NCBI GenBank assembly: GCA_963575745.1
Contig: CAUYUJ010021696.1
Coordinates: forward strand, 39,994 to 103,993
Origin: Prorocentrum cordatum
Lineage: Eukaryota > Sar > Dinophyceae > Prorocentrales > Prorocentraceae
Reading direction: 5' to 3'
Length of the DNA stretch: 64,000 nucleotides
Shown one piece after another: positions 30,765-41,609 of the stretch (positions are counted from its first letter, which is position 1; every line of letters starts with the position of its first letter). The notes under the pieces are model-generated. The model had not been told where the DNA came from and did not search any database. It saw only the letters and a list, made by a program, of their open reading frames with translations. A program made the translations under genes and the position numbers.

Positions 30765-31357
30765 GTGGAGGAAGCGGCCCTCGTCACGGAGCAGTTGGAC
30801 GTTACCCCCACTGTGCCCCAACTGTTGCTGGACCCTCGTGTGACGCAGCCGCGCGGCCTCGGCGGAGGCCTCGCGTGGCAGGCCTCGGCTTGGGGGCACG
30901 CTCCCGCGCTTCGACGCGGGCGAGCAGACGATCGTGCTGAGCGCGGAGGCGGCGAAGTCTCCAATTTCCCGCCGAGCGGTGCCCCCTGCAGCTGGCCACC
31001 GTTGCACGCGCGGCTGGCCACGGTCCTGTCGTCCTGCCAGCTGGACCCGCAGGAGCCCCTTTGGCACTTGGCGAGGGCGCCGGCGGCGCCTGCAGGCAGA
31101 AGCGCGATCGGCCTGCCTCGCCGATATCCCCCCTCGCTCCCTCTGGGGGCGGCTGCCGCCCACGGGCGTGGGGCAGGCGCACGGCGGGAGGCGCGCGGCG
31201 GCGACGTCGGCGCCGAGGCATCCGACGCCCCGGCCTTCGAGGGCACAGCGGAGCCCCTTTTTGATGCCCCGCGAGCTCACGAGGGCGGCGCGCGGCCTCT
31301 GAGCCCAGTGGATGTGGGAGGGCTCGACAGCTCTTCTCCAGTGCCTGGCTGGAGCCC
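30765..31357 (+). CDS. possible exon before a TCC intron
   Basis: Plus frame open from 30,765 (no ATG at the start) through 31,357, about 195 codons before the TCC tract. The later part reads HARLATVLSSCQLDPQEPL, then GGDVGAEASDAPAFEGTAEP, with GC-rich third positions and moderate acidity. At 31,358 GTGGCC begins, followed at once by the TCC tract, and a CTTGCAG lies at the far end (31,763-31,769), so the tract would be an intron. The reading phase does not join cleanly to the next segment, which weakens the model. Two minus-strand frames also cross this region. No domain recognised. Confidence 0.3.
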
Positions 31358-31748
31358 AGGTGGCCTCCTCCTCCTCCTCCTCCTTCTCCTCCTCGTCCTT
31401 CTCCTCCTTCCCCTGCTCCTCCTCCTCCTCCTCCTCCTCCTCCTCCTCCTCTTCCTCCTCGTCCTTCTCCTCCTCGTCCTTCTCCTCCTTCTCCTGCTCC
31501 TCCTCCTCGTCCTCCTCCCCCTCCTCCTCCTCCTGCTCCTCCTCCTCCTCCTCCTCCTCCTCCCCTCTTCCCCTCCCTCACTCCTCCACCTCCTCCTCCT
31601 CCTCTCCTCCTTCTCCTCCTCCTCCTCCACCTCTCCTCTTCTTCTCCTCCACCTCCTCTCCTTCTCCTCCTCCTGCCCTCCTCCTCATCCTCCTCCTCCT
31701 CCGCCTCCTCCTCCTCCTCCTCCTCCTCATCCTCCTCCTCCTCCTCAC
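31358..31748 (+). repeat. TCC pyrimidine tract, 390 bp
   Basis: One of the longer TCC tracts here, with regular TTC, GTCC and TGC interruptions. Bounded by coding-like sequence on both sides and by a CACTTGCAG at its 3' end. Confidence 0.95.
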
Positions 31749-31769
31749 GTCCACCACCCGCACTTGCAG

Positions 31770-31977
31770 ACACGGAGAGGCGGGCTCTGTCATCGGCGAG
31801 TTGGCGAGCACGCCCGAGGCCTTCGCGGAGGAGACCGCCCGCGCAGCCGAGGGAGAAGCTTGCGCCAGCGGGGCCGCCGACGGCAGCGAGACCCTCGGCC
31901 TCTGGCAGTATGTGGCGGTGCTGGGGTGGTGTGCTGCGGCGTGTCCGCGCGGGGCCTCGGGCACGCCACAGTTGTGA
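31770..31977 (+). CDS. possible exon after a TCC intron
   Basis: Directly after CACTTGCAG the frame reads GEAGSVIGELASTPEAF, then EETARAAEGEACASGAADG, SETLGLWQYVAVLGW, to a stop at 31,975. It is acidic, helix-friendly and rich in G/C at third positions, unlike the shadow frames. GTATGTGG at about 31,909 could be a donor that ends the exon earlier. A further coding-like piece (VDELAARGLRPEAAKPP) starts near 32,042 after GCCACGCAG, in a phase that does not fit simply. Function unknown. This and the preceding segment are the best plus-strand gene candidate in 28-36 kb. Confidence 0.35.
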
Positions 31978-32279
31978 GGAGCCGTGCGGGCTGAGCGCGC
32001 GCGGGAGCAGAGCTTCGCAGGCGCGGCGGTGCCACGCAGCAGGTCGTGGACGAGCTGGCGGCCCGCGGCCTGCGCCCCGAGGCGGCGAAGCCTCCGGCCC
32101 CCGGGCCGGCTCCTGCGACGTCGAGGGCGCCGGAGGCGCGCTGCCGCGGCGCGGCGGCCCGTGCTCGGACGCCGTCGGGGAGTGCAGGCGGCCGCGGCAG
32201 AGCGCTGCGCTCGGGTGGCGAGCCGCAGGAGAGAGGCGGAAGCAGAGGCGGGCGGTCGTTGAATGCGCGGCGTGAGGGT

Positions 32280-32915
32280 CGGTGGGCGACGTGCGCCGCG
32301 GGAGGCGGCCGTGGCCGCCGGCGAAGGGGAAGGCCGACCCTGCGCCTCCAGCGCGGCAGACTCGGGGTGCACCCCCTGTCGGTGGTGAACACGACGCAGG
32401 GCTCCCCAGCTCAGCACGGCTGCACAGCACCGGGCCGAGTGCAGCAGTTCTGGCACAGGCGCAGTCCAGAAGCATGTGGCTTGATCAACGCTCCTCCACC
32501 GAGCTGTATCGCATCCCTGTCCGAGCCCAGCGTCCGCCTATTTGCCAAAGGCTGCGCATGATTGCCAAGCGTGCTCGCGCATCACCCGTTCCCATGACGA
32601 CATGGGGCGGCCTCGTGACATTATTCAGTGCAGGACGGGCGGGCCAAGGCTACTGGTAACAGAGATTGCATTACGGGATGTTGTCGCTACCATGCCTGTC
32701 CCAAAGAGGAACCCACTTGTTTGCAGAGAGCGTGGTTGCTCATACTGTGATGTCTTGTCTGCTGCCGCGCGCCTTAGTGCCACGCGTGGGATACCCTAAA
32801 ATGCGTAGTATGCCAGACATCGTGAAGAGGCTGAGGCTGAAACGCGTCAAGTTGACCCTCTTTCTGTTTCCAAAGACACAGGGCCTCGTGACTGTGCAAG
32901 CACTGTCTTCTCTGA
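32280..32915. other. unassigned stretch
   Basis: A plus frame starting at 32,542 gives 85 codons with a CRERGCSYC cluster, which is too short and isolated to call a zinc-binding domain. Other frames are similar in length. No repeat copy recognised. Confidence 0.4.
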
Positions 32916-32916
32916 T

Positions 32917-33005
32917 TGTCCTCCTCCTCTCCTCCTCTTCCTCCTCCTCCTCGTCCTCCTCCTCCTCGTCCTGCTCCTCGTCCTCGTCCTCCTTCTCCTC
33001 CTGTA
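32917..33005 (+). repeat. TCC tract ending in CTCCTGTAG
   Basis: (TCC)n with CGTCC units, ending CTCCTGTAG|GATGGGG, which again resembles a 3' splice site. Confidence 0.9.
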
Positions 33006-33485
33006 GGATGGGGGGCCTTCACGTGCAGGAGGCCTCCAATATACATAGACTGTTTTGGGTCCCCGGTGGATGTGAGCACTGGCACCGCATGCCGAGCTTG
33101 CAAATATACTGCGGCCACAAACTTCGTCATGCCGCGTCCCTACCCCACGTTCCTCGCAACGCCCTTGAGCATCTGTTCCCTCATCCTCGTCTCCCTCCCC
33201 TCCCCCCACTCCCCCCTCTTTGCCACCCCCCCCCTCCCCCTCCTCCTCCCCCCGGCCTCCTCTGAGGAGGACGGGGAGTGGGGGCGAGGAGGGGGGCAGA
33301 GAGGATCAGCACGAGGAGGCTCCTCATCGTGACCCCGACAGCCCCGTCCCTTTCTCTTCCTCCAGGCGTGCGCGAATCTGCGCGCAGCCTGCACCGCGGT
33401 GGCCGCCCGCGTGCGCGCCGGCGGCGGGGGCCTGCCCGAAGCCACCCGGCGCCGTCGGAAACGCGGGCGTGCCGCGCGGCGGGGG

Positions 33486-33775
33486 CGACGAGGAGGAAGA
33501 GGCAGAGGAGAAGGGAGAGGAGGGGGAGGGGGAGGAGGAGGGGGAGGAGGGGGAGGAGGAGGAGGAGGAGGAGGAGGAGGAGGAGGAGGAGGAGGAGGAG
33601 GAGGAGAGAGGAGAAGGGAGGAGGAAGGAGGAGGAGGAGGAGGAGAGGAGGAGAGAGGAAGGATGGCGGGGGGGAGGAGGAGGAGGAGGAGGAGTAGGAG
33701 GAGGAGGAGGAGGAGGAGGAGGAGGCGGAGGAGGAGAAGGGGGAAGATGGAAAGAAGGCAGAGGAAGGCGAGGAG
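33486..33775 (+). repeat. GGA purine tract, 290 bp
   Basis: (GGA)n with AGAGGA and GGGGGA variants. The minus strand reads as an unbroken pyrimidine tract. Confidence 0.95.
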
Positions 33776-34444
33776 GAGGGGGCGGAGGCAAACAGGGCGG
33801 CCCACGTCGGATCAATCGGAGTAGGGAGAGGGAGGTGGAGATCGGTGCGCTGCACGACAGCGCCGGCCAGGGAAGGGACGATGGGGAGGAACACTGCGTG
33901 TCGACAATCATGTGTTTTGTTTAGCGGCCAGGGGTGCATCCCAGGGATGTAAAGTCCTCGCCGGGCCTTTGTTCAAGCAGAGTGCCCCGAGGGTGGAGAT
34001 CTCTACCTCGCGTGGTGAGGAAGGAAGACGAGCACGAGGACAAGGTTCAGGAGGAATAAGAAGATAAAAGGGAGGAGGCGCCGGATGAGGAGTTCATGCT
34101 GTGCAGGACGGCGTTGTGTTGTCCATGAGTGCATAGTAGACCTCGCGCTCCTTTCTCGCGAGGGGGCTGGTTGGGCGATGCCATCAGCAGTCTGAGTTCA
34201 CTCGCCCGCAAGTCTCGCGCGACCATGGAGGAGGACGGAGGAAGAGGAGGAGGTAGGGGAACCCTTGAGGGTCCTCTTCGTGCTCTCGAGACCTCTCTTT
34301 TATTATACAGGCTCTCTTTTGATCCCACCCCCCTCCCCCGAGACGACCGCCCCTGGGGGGTGGGCTGGCAGCATCCCGTGGGGCTCAGGCGCCAGCAGCG
34401 TCGGCGCCAGATAGGGGACGACAGCGGGCAGGAATGCTGGTGAA

Positions 34445-34640
34445 TGTTCCTCGCCTCCCCGAAGGGGGGCCGAGACGATGTGGCCAGCGGATCGCCCCGC
34501 ATCACCGACGCATCGACGATGCGGCTCGCTGCGGAGCCCGAGTTCCTCCACGCTGGCGTCGCAGAGGCACCGCCGCTGCATCGTATCGGGGCGGGGCGGT
34601 CCTCCGACCTCGGGTTGTGTCCCCGATGTGATTGTGGCCG
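34445..34640 (+). mobile_element. foldback element FB2, degraded copy 3
   Basis: Retains GGATCGCCCCGCATCACCGA, CGACGATGCGGCTCG, CCTCCACGCTGGCGTCGC and CGGTCCTCCGACCTCGG in the order seen in FB2 copies 1 and 2. The terminal repeats no longer pair well. Confidence 0.6.
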
Positions 34641-34654
34641 TGTGCTGCCCCTGA

Positions 34655-34852
34655 AATCTTCTTCCTCCTCCTCCTCCTCCTCCTCCTCCTCCTCCTCCTC
34701 CTCCTCACTTCCCACCTATCCTCCTCCTCCTCCTCCTCCTCCTCCTCCTCCTCCCCCTCCACCTCCTCCGCCTCCTCCTCCTCCTCCTCCTCTTCCTCCT
34801 CCTCCTCCTCCTCCTCCTCCTCTTCCTCCTCCTCCTCCTCCTCCTCCTCATA
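34655..34852 (+). repeat. TCC pyrimidine tract
   Basis: About 200 bp of (TCC)n with a short ACTTCCCACCTA break at about 34,708-34,720. Confidence 0.95.
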
Positions 34853-35292
34853 ATCTTGAGAAGTCATTTGCACAACACGCACGACACCAAACGTTGATGG
34901 CAAGGACAGGGATGTCCGAGAGCTGCCAATCTGCCACGAGGGGACGCCGCGGAGCTCGCTGAAGACAGGCGGCCCTCACGGTTGATTCCATACTCGCGTT
35001 GTTTGGCAGGGACATGTGTCCGGTTTGTTTCCAGTGGTTTCTTGTTGTGCCCACCCGTTTCGGCATGTCTGTGCATTGTGTTCATCCGGTGTTATGGTTT
35101 TGTCCATGCGTTTCCACCTGCTTTGGCCGTTCGTGGTCCACGCGGCGGTGTCATTTTAGTGCGCCCTCCCGCAGCACTTAGCAACTGCCTCTTGTTTGCG
35201 CTGCATGGCGACCATCGTGGCCCTGCTTCGCGCTCGAGCGCTGGGTGTTCTTCCCGCAAGCAGCCACTGCGTGCCCGTGGGACCCTGCCACG

Positions 35293-35392
35293 NNNNNNNN
35301 NNNNNNNNNNNNNNNNNNNNNNNNNNNNNNNNNNNNNNNNNNNNNNNNNNNNNNNNNNNNNNNNNNNNNNNNNNNNNNNNNNNNNNNNNNNN
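35293..35392. other. assembly gap, 100 N
   Basis: Exactly 100 N characters, the customary placeholder for a scaffold join of unknown length. Sequence order and distance across it are not proven. Confidence 1.
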
Positions 35393-35732
35393 AGGAGGAG
35401 GCTCTGAGTCCCCCAGCGCGCCTCGAGGCCCCGAGCATCCGTCCGCGGTTCTCGGCTGGCCCCGCTCCTCGCCCGCCCCTCCAAGCCGTGCGCTATCTCC
35501 CCCACCGCCCGCCAGGCTGCCTCCGCACCGTTGCGCGGCCCCTTTTGCTCGTTTTCCGCCCCCCCCCCCCGCCCGCCAGGAAAGCGGTGGATACGGCGCC
35601 ATGCCTGGCAAGGAGGGGCGGGCGGTTCTTTCTTTCCGCCATCCTCCCCGCCCCTCCCTCCTGTGTCTTTCCCCTTGCAGACGCCGTCTTTGGGCTCAAA
35701 GCCTCAGTGGTCATGCCCAGGTGTCCTTCCCC

Positions 35733-35960
35733 TCTCCTCCTCCTCCTCCTCCTCCTCCTCCGCTCTCCTCCTCCTCCTCCTCCTCCTCTCCTCCTCCTCC
35801 TCCTCCTCCTCCTCCTACCTCCTCCTCCTCCCTCTCCTCCTCCTCCTCCTCCTCCTCCTCCTCCTCCTCCTCCTCCTCCTCCTCCTCCTCCTCCTCCCGC
35901 CTTCTTCCTTCTCCTCCTCCCTCCTCCTCCTCCTCCTCCTCCTCCTCCTCCTCCTCCTTC
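35733..35960 (+). repeat. TCC pyrimidine tract
   Basis: (TCC)n with CGCTCTCC, TACCTCC and CGCCTTC interruptions. Confidence 0.95.
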
Positions 35961-35964
35961 CCAA

Positions 35965-37160
35965 GGGTGCGGCTCCATGTGCCTCCAGTGGGCTTGCGTC
36001 CCCGCTGAGGCTGACGCGTGAAGCTGCTCGTAATGTTGTGTCCCCCGTCCGTCCGGCAGCTCGGTGAGGCCTCCTCGGGGCCCACAGGTCCTCGAGCGAG
36101 CTCGCCCCGTGTGGGCCGCAACGTGTCGATCGAGACCTGCTGCTGCTGTCGGGGCGTTCGCGGGCAGGGCTGCGGGCGGTGCTAGCGCCAGCAAGAGCAG
36201 GACCGCCGCATGCGAGGGTGTCCGCGCGAAAAAATCGAGACCTTGTGTTGGGTTCCGCCGCCGCGCCTTCCCCGTCCGTATGTCCCTGATGCTCACGCGC
36301 CGCCTGGGTTCGGGCAGTGCCGCGTCGGTCGTGGGATTTGCGCGGCCAGCTTCGTTGCGCTCGTTCGGGGGCTCGGTAAAGAAATAGCTCGAAAGCGACG
36401 GGAAGGGTGGCAACGCGCTTTCCCGATGTCGAACTGAAGTATTCGGGATGATACATGTTGCCGGGTACGCCGCGCTCAAGCTGGAGTTCCAAGCCCAGGC
36501 CGGTGCAGAGTGCAAGGTCTCCGGGCGACGTGCGGAAGGCGTCGCCCCCACCCGCCTGGCACGGCGTTCCGCCAAAGGGCAGGTGAGGAGACAGGTGGCG
36601 CTTGAGCCCGCGGTCTGTATCCAGCGGGCGTCTGCTTCGTCCCAGTCCCAACGGCCAAAACCATCAACGACGTTGCCCCTGCAGGTGTCAGAGGCGCCTC
36701 GGCACAATTGGTGGCGGCGTGGACGCCGCTCGTGCGCCACAGGGGGAACCATTGACGACGCGCCGACCAATCCGCTCAGCTGGTACACGGCCTGGCTAGC
36801 CAGGCACACCGGGAACCGCCAGGCATTCGCTGGGCATTGGCAACTTTGCGTTTCGCAAGGAATTGGCAGCGCATTTACAGGACATGCACAACACCACGCG
36901 ACGGGCTCATCTCCTTTCGGGCAGGGGCCGGCTTCCCATCTTCGACCACCGCACCATACCCAAATCATCGCACAGCTGTAGCCCAGAATTGAATTTCTCA
37001 GCCTGGGTTCGGTCACGTGTTTTCAGCCGCCCAGTTTTCGGGCTGAGGTCCAGAAGGGTCGTCAAAGAGCTCGTCTCCAGCCGGCCGCACCCCTGACTGA
37101 TTCCATCAAACAATTACGTGGCTGCCCACCATCAGCAGTTCCATTTTCAGCAACGAGCGG
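35965..37160. other. stretch without a supported gene
   Basis: The minus strand is open for about 340 codons from 37,016, but the product is Cys-, Trp- and Arg-scattered and shows no domain. It runs straight into the TCC tract as Gly/Arg repeats. I treat it as a composition artefact. Confidence 0.45.
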
Positions 37161-37169
37161 ATGCAAATT

Positions 37170-37345
37170 CTGGGGCGGGCACACACGCACGCGCACAAGC
37201 ACGAGCACTTTTAATTTCGCGGCCGAGCGCACGGCGCGTGCCATGGGTGGACATTGACCAGCGCGCTCGCAATATGCCCGGATGGTGCGCGCACGCATAC
37301 ACATATACACACGCACACACGCACGCGCGCACGTAGTCACACGCG
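37170..37345 (+). repeat. CA/CG dinucleotide-rich stretch
   Basis: Two clusters of ACGCACGCGCAC and CACATATACACACGCAC, at about 37,180-37,210 and 37,290-37,340. Shortly after, GCGAATGAA(T/C)ATACAG occurs twice (37,366 and 37,412). Confidence 0.8.
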
Positions 37346-37593
37346 CTGGTGGACACGCCACTGCGAATGAATATACAGTGAGCGGCGTTAGCCGACATAC
37401 AGAGACCGAGAGCGAATGAACATACAGAGAGCACGTTGTGGGGGGGTATGTTGTATGAGCTGTGGGCCACAGGGTGCCAGCTGTGCCGTGGCAGCGACAT
37501 TGTGCGACCAGTGGGGGGCAAGCTCACCTGTGCAGGCTACGCGGTGCAAGCGATGCTGCGTGAGCTGTGTCACGTGAGCGATGCTGCCCACCC

Positions 37594-38050
37594 AGGGCAC
37601 GGACTGCCCGCGAGTGCCCACGAGGCGCCCGCCCACAGCCGGCACGCTGCGCCAACGAGGCGACCTTCCGGCGGACCCACCCAGGGCATAGGGGCGCCCA
37701 TGAGCGCTCCCGCGAGGCGCCCGCGCGCGGGCACGGCGCGCCCGCGAGGCGAACACCCCGCGGACCCACCCAGCGGCACGGCGCGCCCGCGAGGCGCCCT
37801 CGGGCGGGCACGTGGCGCCAGCGAGGCGAACCCTCGGCGGACCCGCCTGGGGCACAAGACGCCCACGAGGCGCCCACGGGCGGGCGCGGGGCGCCAACGA
37901 GGCGAAGCCTCGGCGAAGCCGTCCAAGGCACGGAGCGTCCGCGCGGCGCCTGCGGGCGGGCGCGGGGAGCCAACGACGCGAAGCCTCGGCGGATCCACTC
38001 GGGCCACGGGGCGCCAACGTGGGAAATCCTCGGCGGACCTGTCCGGATAC
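37594..38050 (+). repeat. 77-bp tandem repeat, about 6 units
   Basis: GAGGCGAA.CCTCGGCGGA recurs at about 37,660, 37,745, 37,822, 37,899 and 37,976 (mostly 77-bp steps). Between them GCGCC.GCGAGGCGCCC and CGGGCGGGCGCGG recur. The period is not a multiple of three. The minus-strand open frames repeat FASLAPRARP-like peptides only because of the array. Confidence 0.85.
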
Positions 38051-38124
38051 CTATACGACCACCCTTCGTGTGATAGGAGGTTGGGGATAAGGGAAAGAAG
38101 CAACTGCTGGCAGCTGCGATGAGT

Positions 38125-38560
38125 GTGAAGATTCCCAAAATCGATCTCACGATCGATCTCACTCAGCGGGTCTCGCGATCGATCTCACAGTCGATCTCAC
38201 AATCGATGCCACTACCGATCTGACCATCGATCCTACGAACGACATCACTCGACCTATCCCACGATCGATTTCACATTCGATCTCTGAAGTTTTTTTCAAT
38301 CGAGCTCACAATCGGTCCTACTATCGATCTCACTGTCGAGCTCGCAATCGATCGTATTATCGACTTCGATATCGGTTGTAATATTGATCAACTACAATAT
38401 CACTATCGTTCTCACTGCCGCTCGCACGATCTATGCAACTACCGATCTCACGATCGACCTCACTATCGATCCAACTACCGATATCATTACCGATCTCACC
38501 ACATCTCGGTCGTTATCGATCTCACGGTTAATCCCACTATCGATCGGGACATCGTCGGGA
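38125..38560 (+). repeat. 12-bp minisatellite GATCGATCTCAC
   Basis: About 35 diverged units such as GATCGATCTCAC, AGTCGATCTCAC, TACCGATCTGAC and CATCGATCCTAC, with occasional 14-bp units. Confidence 0.9.
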
Positions 38561-38725
38561 CACCACGGCGGGTCACCGCGGGACACCGCGGGACACCATT
38601 GGACACCGCGGGACACCGCGGGGCACCACTGGACACCGCGGGACACCACGGGACACCGCTGGGACACCACGAAACACCATCAGGACACGACGGCGGGACA
38701 CCGCGGGACATCCGGACAGCGAGGG
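38555..38725 (+). repeat. 10-bp minisatellite GGACACCGCG
   Basis: Follows the 12-bp array directly. Units GGACACCGCG, GGACACCACG and GGACACCATT with 10-11 bp steps. Confidence 0.9.
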
Positions 38726-38729
38726 GCAC

Positions 38730-40080
38730 CACGGCCAGAAACCCCCAGCCACCGCGTGCCCACCGGAGGGCCGGACTTTTGCATACGTATCGCCCGAGCG
38801 ACGGCAGGAGGTATTCCTCTCGCGCGTTCTCGCAGCTTCGCCTCGCACGCACGCGCGCCACGAGCACGAAGCCGAAGCCGATTCATCGATAGGGGGGGCT
38901 CTCCGTCCCACCGCGATCTCACCCACCAACCTCCGACTTCAGCAACTCAAGCAATCATCCCGAAGCGCAAGCAATGTCTGGGAATGGGACAGTCAGGGAT
39001 GAGAAGTTCCTCCGCGTGAAGGTCCCTAGAGGGCAGGTGGGGGCGGGATCCCACGACGGCATCAATAACAAGAAGGGGGGGACAAGAGTTGGCACCAGGT
39101 TGCAGGGTTCAGCAATTGTTTAGGTTGTCGGGGAAGGCCCAGCTGTTCTCGAGACCCGAGCGCGCGTGGTGCTGAACTGGATGATTAGAGAGAAGGGAGT
39201 GAGAAAGGTGAGGAAACGACAAAGCGGCTTGAGGAGATGCATGTCCCTCTCATTGTGGTCCCCCCCCCATCCTCCGTATACTGTTGCTCATCATCTCGTT
39301 GGTGTGTGACTCAAGCCTGGTGGAACAGCAGAAATGGAGAGCTCACTTGGCCAAGCTACACATCATGGACATCATGGTCAGCTGGCTTACAGCTTGTGTT
39401 CCACTGTCCTCCTATGTACTTCTCTTGCTGGCCCTCTCCCCTGTAGATTTTCCTCGTCCTGCTCGTCGTCGTCCTCCTCTTTGTCCATGTTCTGGTCGTC
39501 GTCCTTCTCTCCTTAGTTTCACCTTGCTTGCCCTCCTGATCGGTGCATCATCCTGTTTCCCCTCCACCCCTGAACTTCCTCCTGACGCTGCTCCCCGTTT
39601 TCCTGGATCATTATGGGCAGTGTTGTGCCGAAGGGGGTGCAAGGGCAGGCCAACCAGAGCGCGTATGACATTGAGCAGCAGGCCACAGGTGCCCTGCCGT
39701 TGTCGAATTCCCCCCTTTGCCCTGATCCTGCGCTTCCTCCAGGGGTTCGTTCCCTTCCCGCACTCGCATCGTCCTACCGCATCCTCCCTCGGCTGGCCAT
39801 GCTCCTCCGAGTCACTCTCCCCCTTCGTCTGCTGTCATCTCATCGTGCGTCTCCCTCGTCCGCCTCATCCTCCTCTCCTCCCTCCTCGCCGTCATTGCCA
39901 TCCTCATCCTCACCGTCATTGTCATCATCATCCGTCTCGGTCCCCTCATCCTTTTCCTTGTCCTCGTCCTCCTCCCTCTCTCTTCGCCCTCCTATTACTC
40001 GTCCTCTTCCGTGGCTGCTGAGTCCATGCGTATTTGCCGCTCCATCTGGTCAATGCACGATGCTGCGGCCCATGTGCCCT
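38730..40080. other. unassigned stretch with TCC/TCATCC-rich part
   Basis: A 49-codon frame from ATG 38,973 reads GTVRDEKFLRVKVPRGQ but has no partner. From 39,430 to 40,000 the plus strand is pyrimidine-rich (CCTCGTCCTG, CCTCATCC). No repeat family or domain recognised. Confidence 0.4.
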
Positions 40081-40084
40081 GTAT

Positions 40085-40374
40085 TGCCTGCCCGGATTGC
40101 AGAACGGGATGGCGGAGCTGGAGCGCCCCATCATTCAGTTCAATTGGGCCATCGGCAAGCGGCAGTCTGACGTTTCGCGGGGCAGCGTGTTGTTTTTGAG
40201 TAATGGGGCACCGTACGTTCTAACATATTTCTCATGCGCCATGGGCATACTTTTGGCCTGGCCGTCGATGTGGCTGGTCACGCAACTGGCCAGCCGCAAC
40301 ATTCGCGGCTTCACATACGGTATGGGAAGCCGCGAGTCTTATTACTTCGTTGCTTCAGTCTCTTGCTACTCCTG
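40085..40374 (+). CDS. possible exon with a hydrophobic segment
   Basis: Plus frame without an initial ATG in the open part. It reads GMAELERPIIQFNWAIGKRQ from about 40,103, then SRGSVLFLSNGAPYVLTYF and CAMGILLAWPSMWLVTQLAS before a stop at 40,373. About 24 residues near 40,218-40,290 are hydrophobic enough for one membrane segment. Composition is more protein-like than neighbouring frames. TTTTGCCCC-type pyrimidine sequence and AG dinucleotides lie upstream, but no clear exon ends can be fixed. No family recognised. A stand-alone fragment or chance ORF is quite possible. Confidence 0.22.
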
Positions 40375-40767
40375 AACCTCCCAAGTCACAAATGATGGCT
40401 GCCCGCTGGCCGTTACCACGCAGAGTTTCCCTTGACACTAGCTCAGGGGACGACGCTGCGCAACCACCACTCACAAACTCCCGAGGGTGATGATAGACAG
40501 GCGGTTCTGGGCTGGTTGATTCCCAACCCTTCTCATGCTTTCTCCGCCAGCTGCGATGGCGTCGAGGTCACAGGCAGTTTGCCGCCACCGACACGTATGA
40601 AGCAGCTAGGCGCCCGGCTCGCTGCCCAAACTGCCACTCTTCCCGCGCGCACGCTGCGAGACTGGGGCGAGGCAGTGGGTTCCGAGCGGTGGCGGGGGGA
40701 GACGTGGCGCCCGAGCCCCGCCCTGCTGCGCAGAATTGAGATGAGGATGTTCGCGGGGGAACCAGAA

Positions 40768-40850
40768 GGCACCGAAACCGCTACTCCCCGGACCGCTCCT
40801 GGGGTGCATTCTGAGCAGAACCTCGAGGCGAATCCAGCAGTGGCGACGAG
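40768..40850 (+). repeat. dispersed repeat DR3, copy c
   Basis: Plus-strand copy reading ETATPRTAPGVHSEQN then LEANPAVATRAS. It lies within a 196-codon plus frame (40,432-41,022) with no other recognisable feature. Matches 16,443-16,525 and 28,530-28,609 in inverted orientation. Confidence 0.7.
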
Positions 40851-41239
40851 GGCCTCCGCGGAGGCCGCGAAAGGGGAGAGCGGTCGAGGGGGTAGGGGTA
40901 TCGGTCCCTGTTCCTTCTCTGAGTTCGGCCCTCGGGCCTGCTCGTGCAACTTTCGGGAGTTGTTCTTCTTGCCCTCTCCTGGACGTCGTTGCTGTGCCGG
41001 TGCTCGCGAGGGCCAACTGTAACGGGTGCCGCCGGCCCTGCCTGGGTCGGCCTGCGCGCGCGGGAGCTCACTGACAGCATTATTGGTCCGCGTCCGCTTT
41101 GGGCCCCCCTCTCCTTGTGCGAGCAATTCGCACGCCTGTGCGGCCCGATATCGGCCACGCGACCGGGATAGCAAACGACACAGTGGGGCTTCTGCCCTCT
41201 CACCTCATCCCCCCAGCGCGCGTCCCGCCCCTCTCCTTC

Positions 41240-41600
41240 TCCTTCTCCTCCTCCTCCTCCTCCTCCTCCTACTCTGTTCTCGTCTTGGGCCAAAGCTTGG
41301 GCCACGCTCGCAGGACGCCAATCTCTCGTGTGTCTTTTCCGGTCGCACGGCCAATGCGTCCAATGTCATGTGTTCGCATCTGCCCCGCTGTGTTTTGACG
41401 AACAGCATCGGCAGAGGACAATGGTTGATGGGCCGATTTTCCACCACCACTACCATGGGTAGGAGAAGGGGGAGGAGGAGGAGGAGGAGAAGGAGGAGGA
41501 GGAGGAGGAGGAGGAGGAGGAGGAGGGGGGAGGAGGAGGAGAAGGAGATGGAGGAGGAGGAAGAGGAGGAGGAGGAGGGGGAGAAGGAGGATGGGAAAGA
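41240..41600 (+). repeat. short TCC tract and a GGA tract
   Basis: (TCC)n at about 41,240-41,272 and (GGA)n at about 41,462-41,600. The two are complementary in type, 190 bp apart, and could pair as a large imperfect stem. Confidence 0.9.
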
Positions 41601-41609
41601 GGTCCTCCC

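Noticed and set aside
32542-32799. Small zinc-binding protein from the CRERGCSYC cluster
   Set aside because: Only one Cys cluster in an isolated 85-codon frame, with other frames equally open.
35493-37016. 507-codon minus-strand frame
   Set aside because: About 150 residues are Gly/Arg from a TCC tract, and the rest has scattered Cys and Trp without a domain or codon-position bias.
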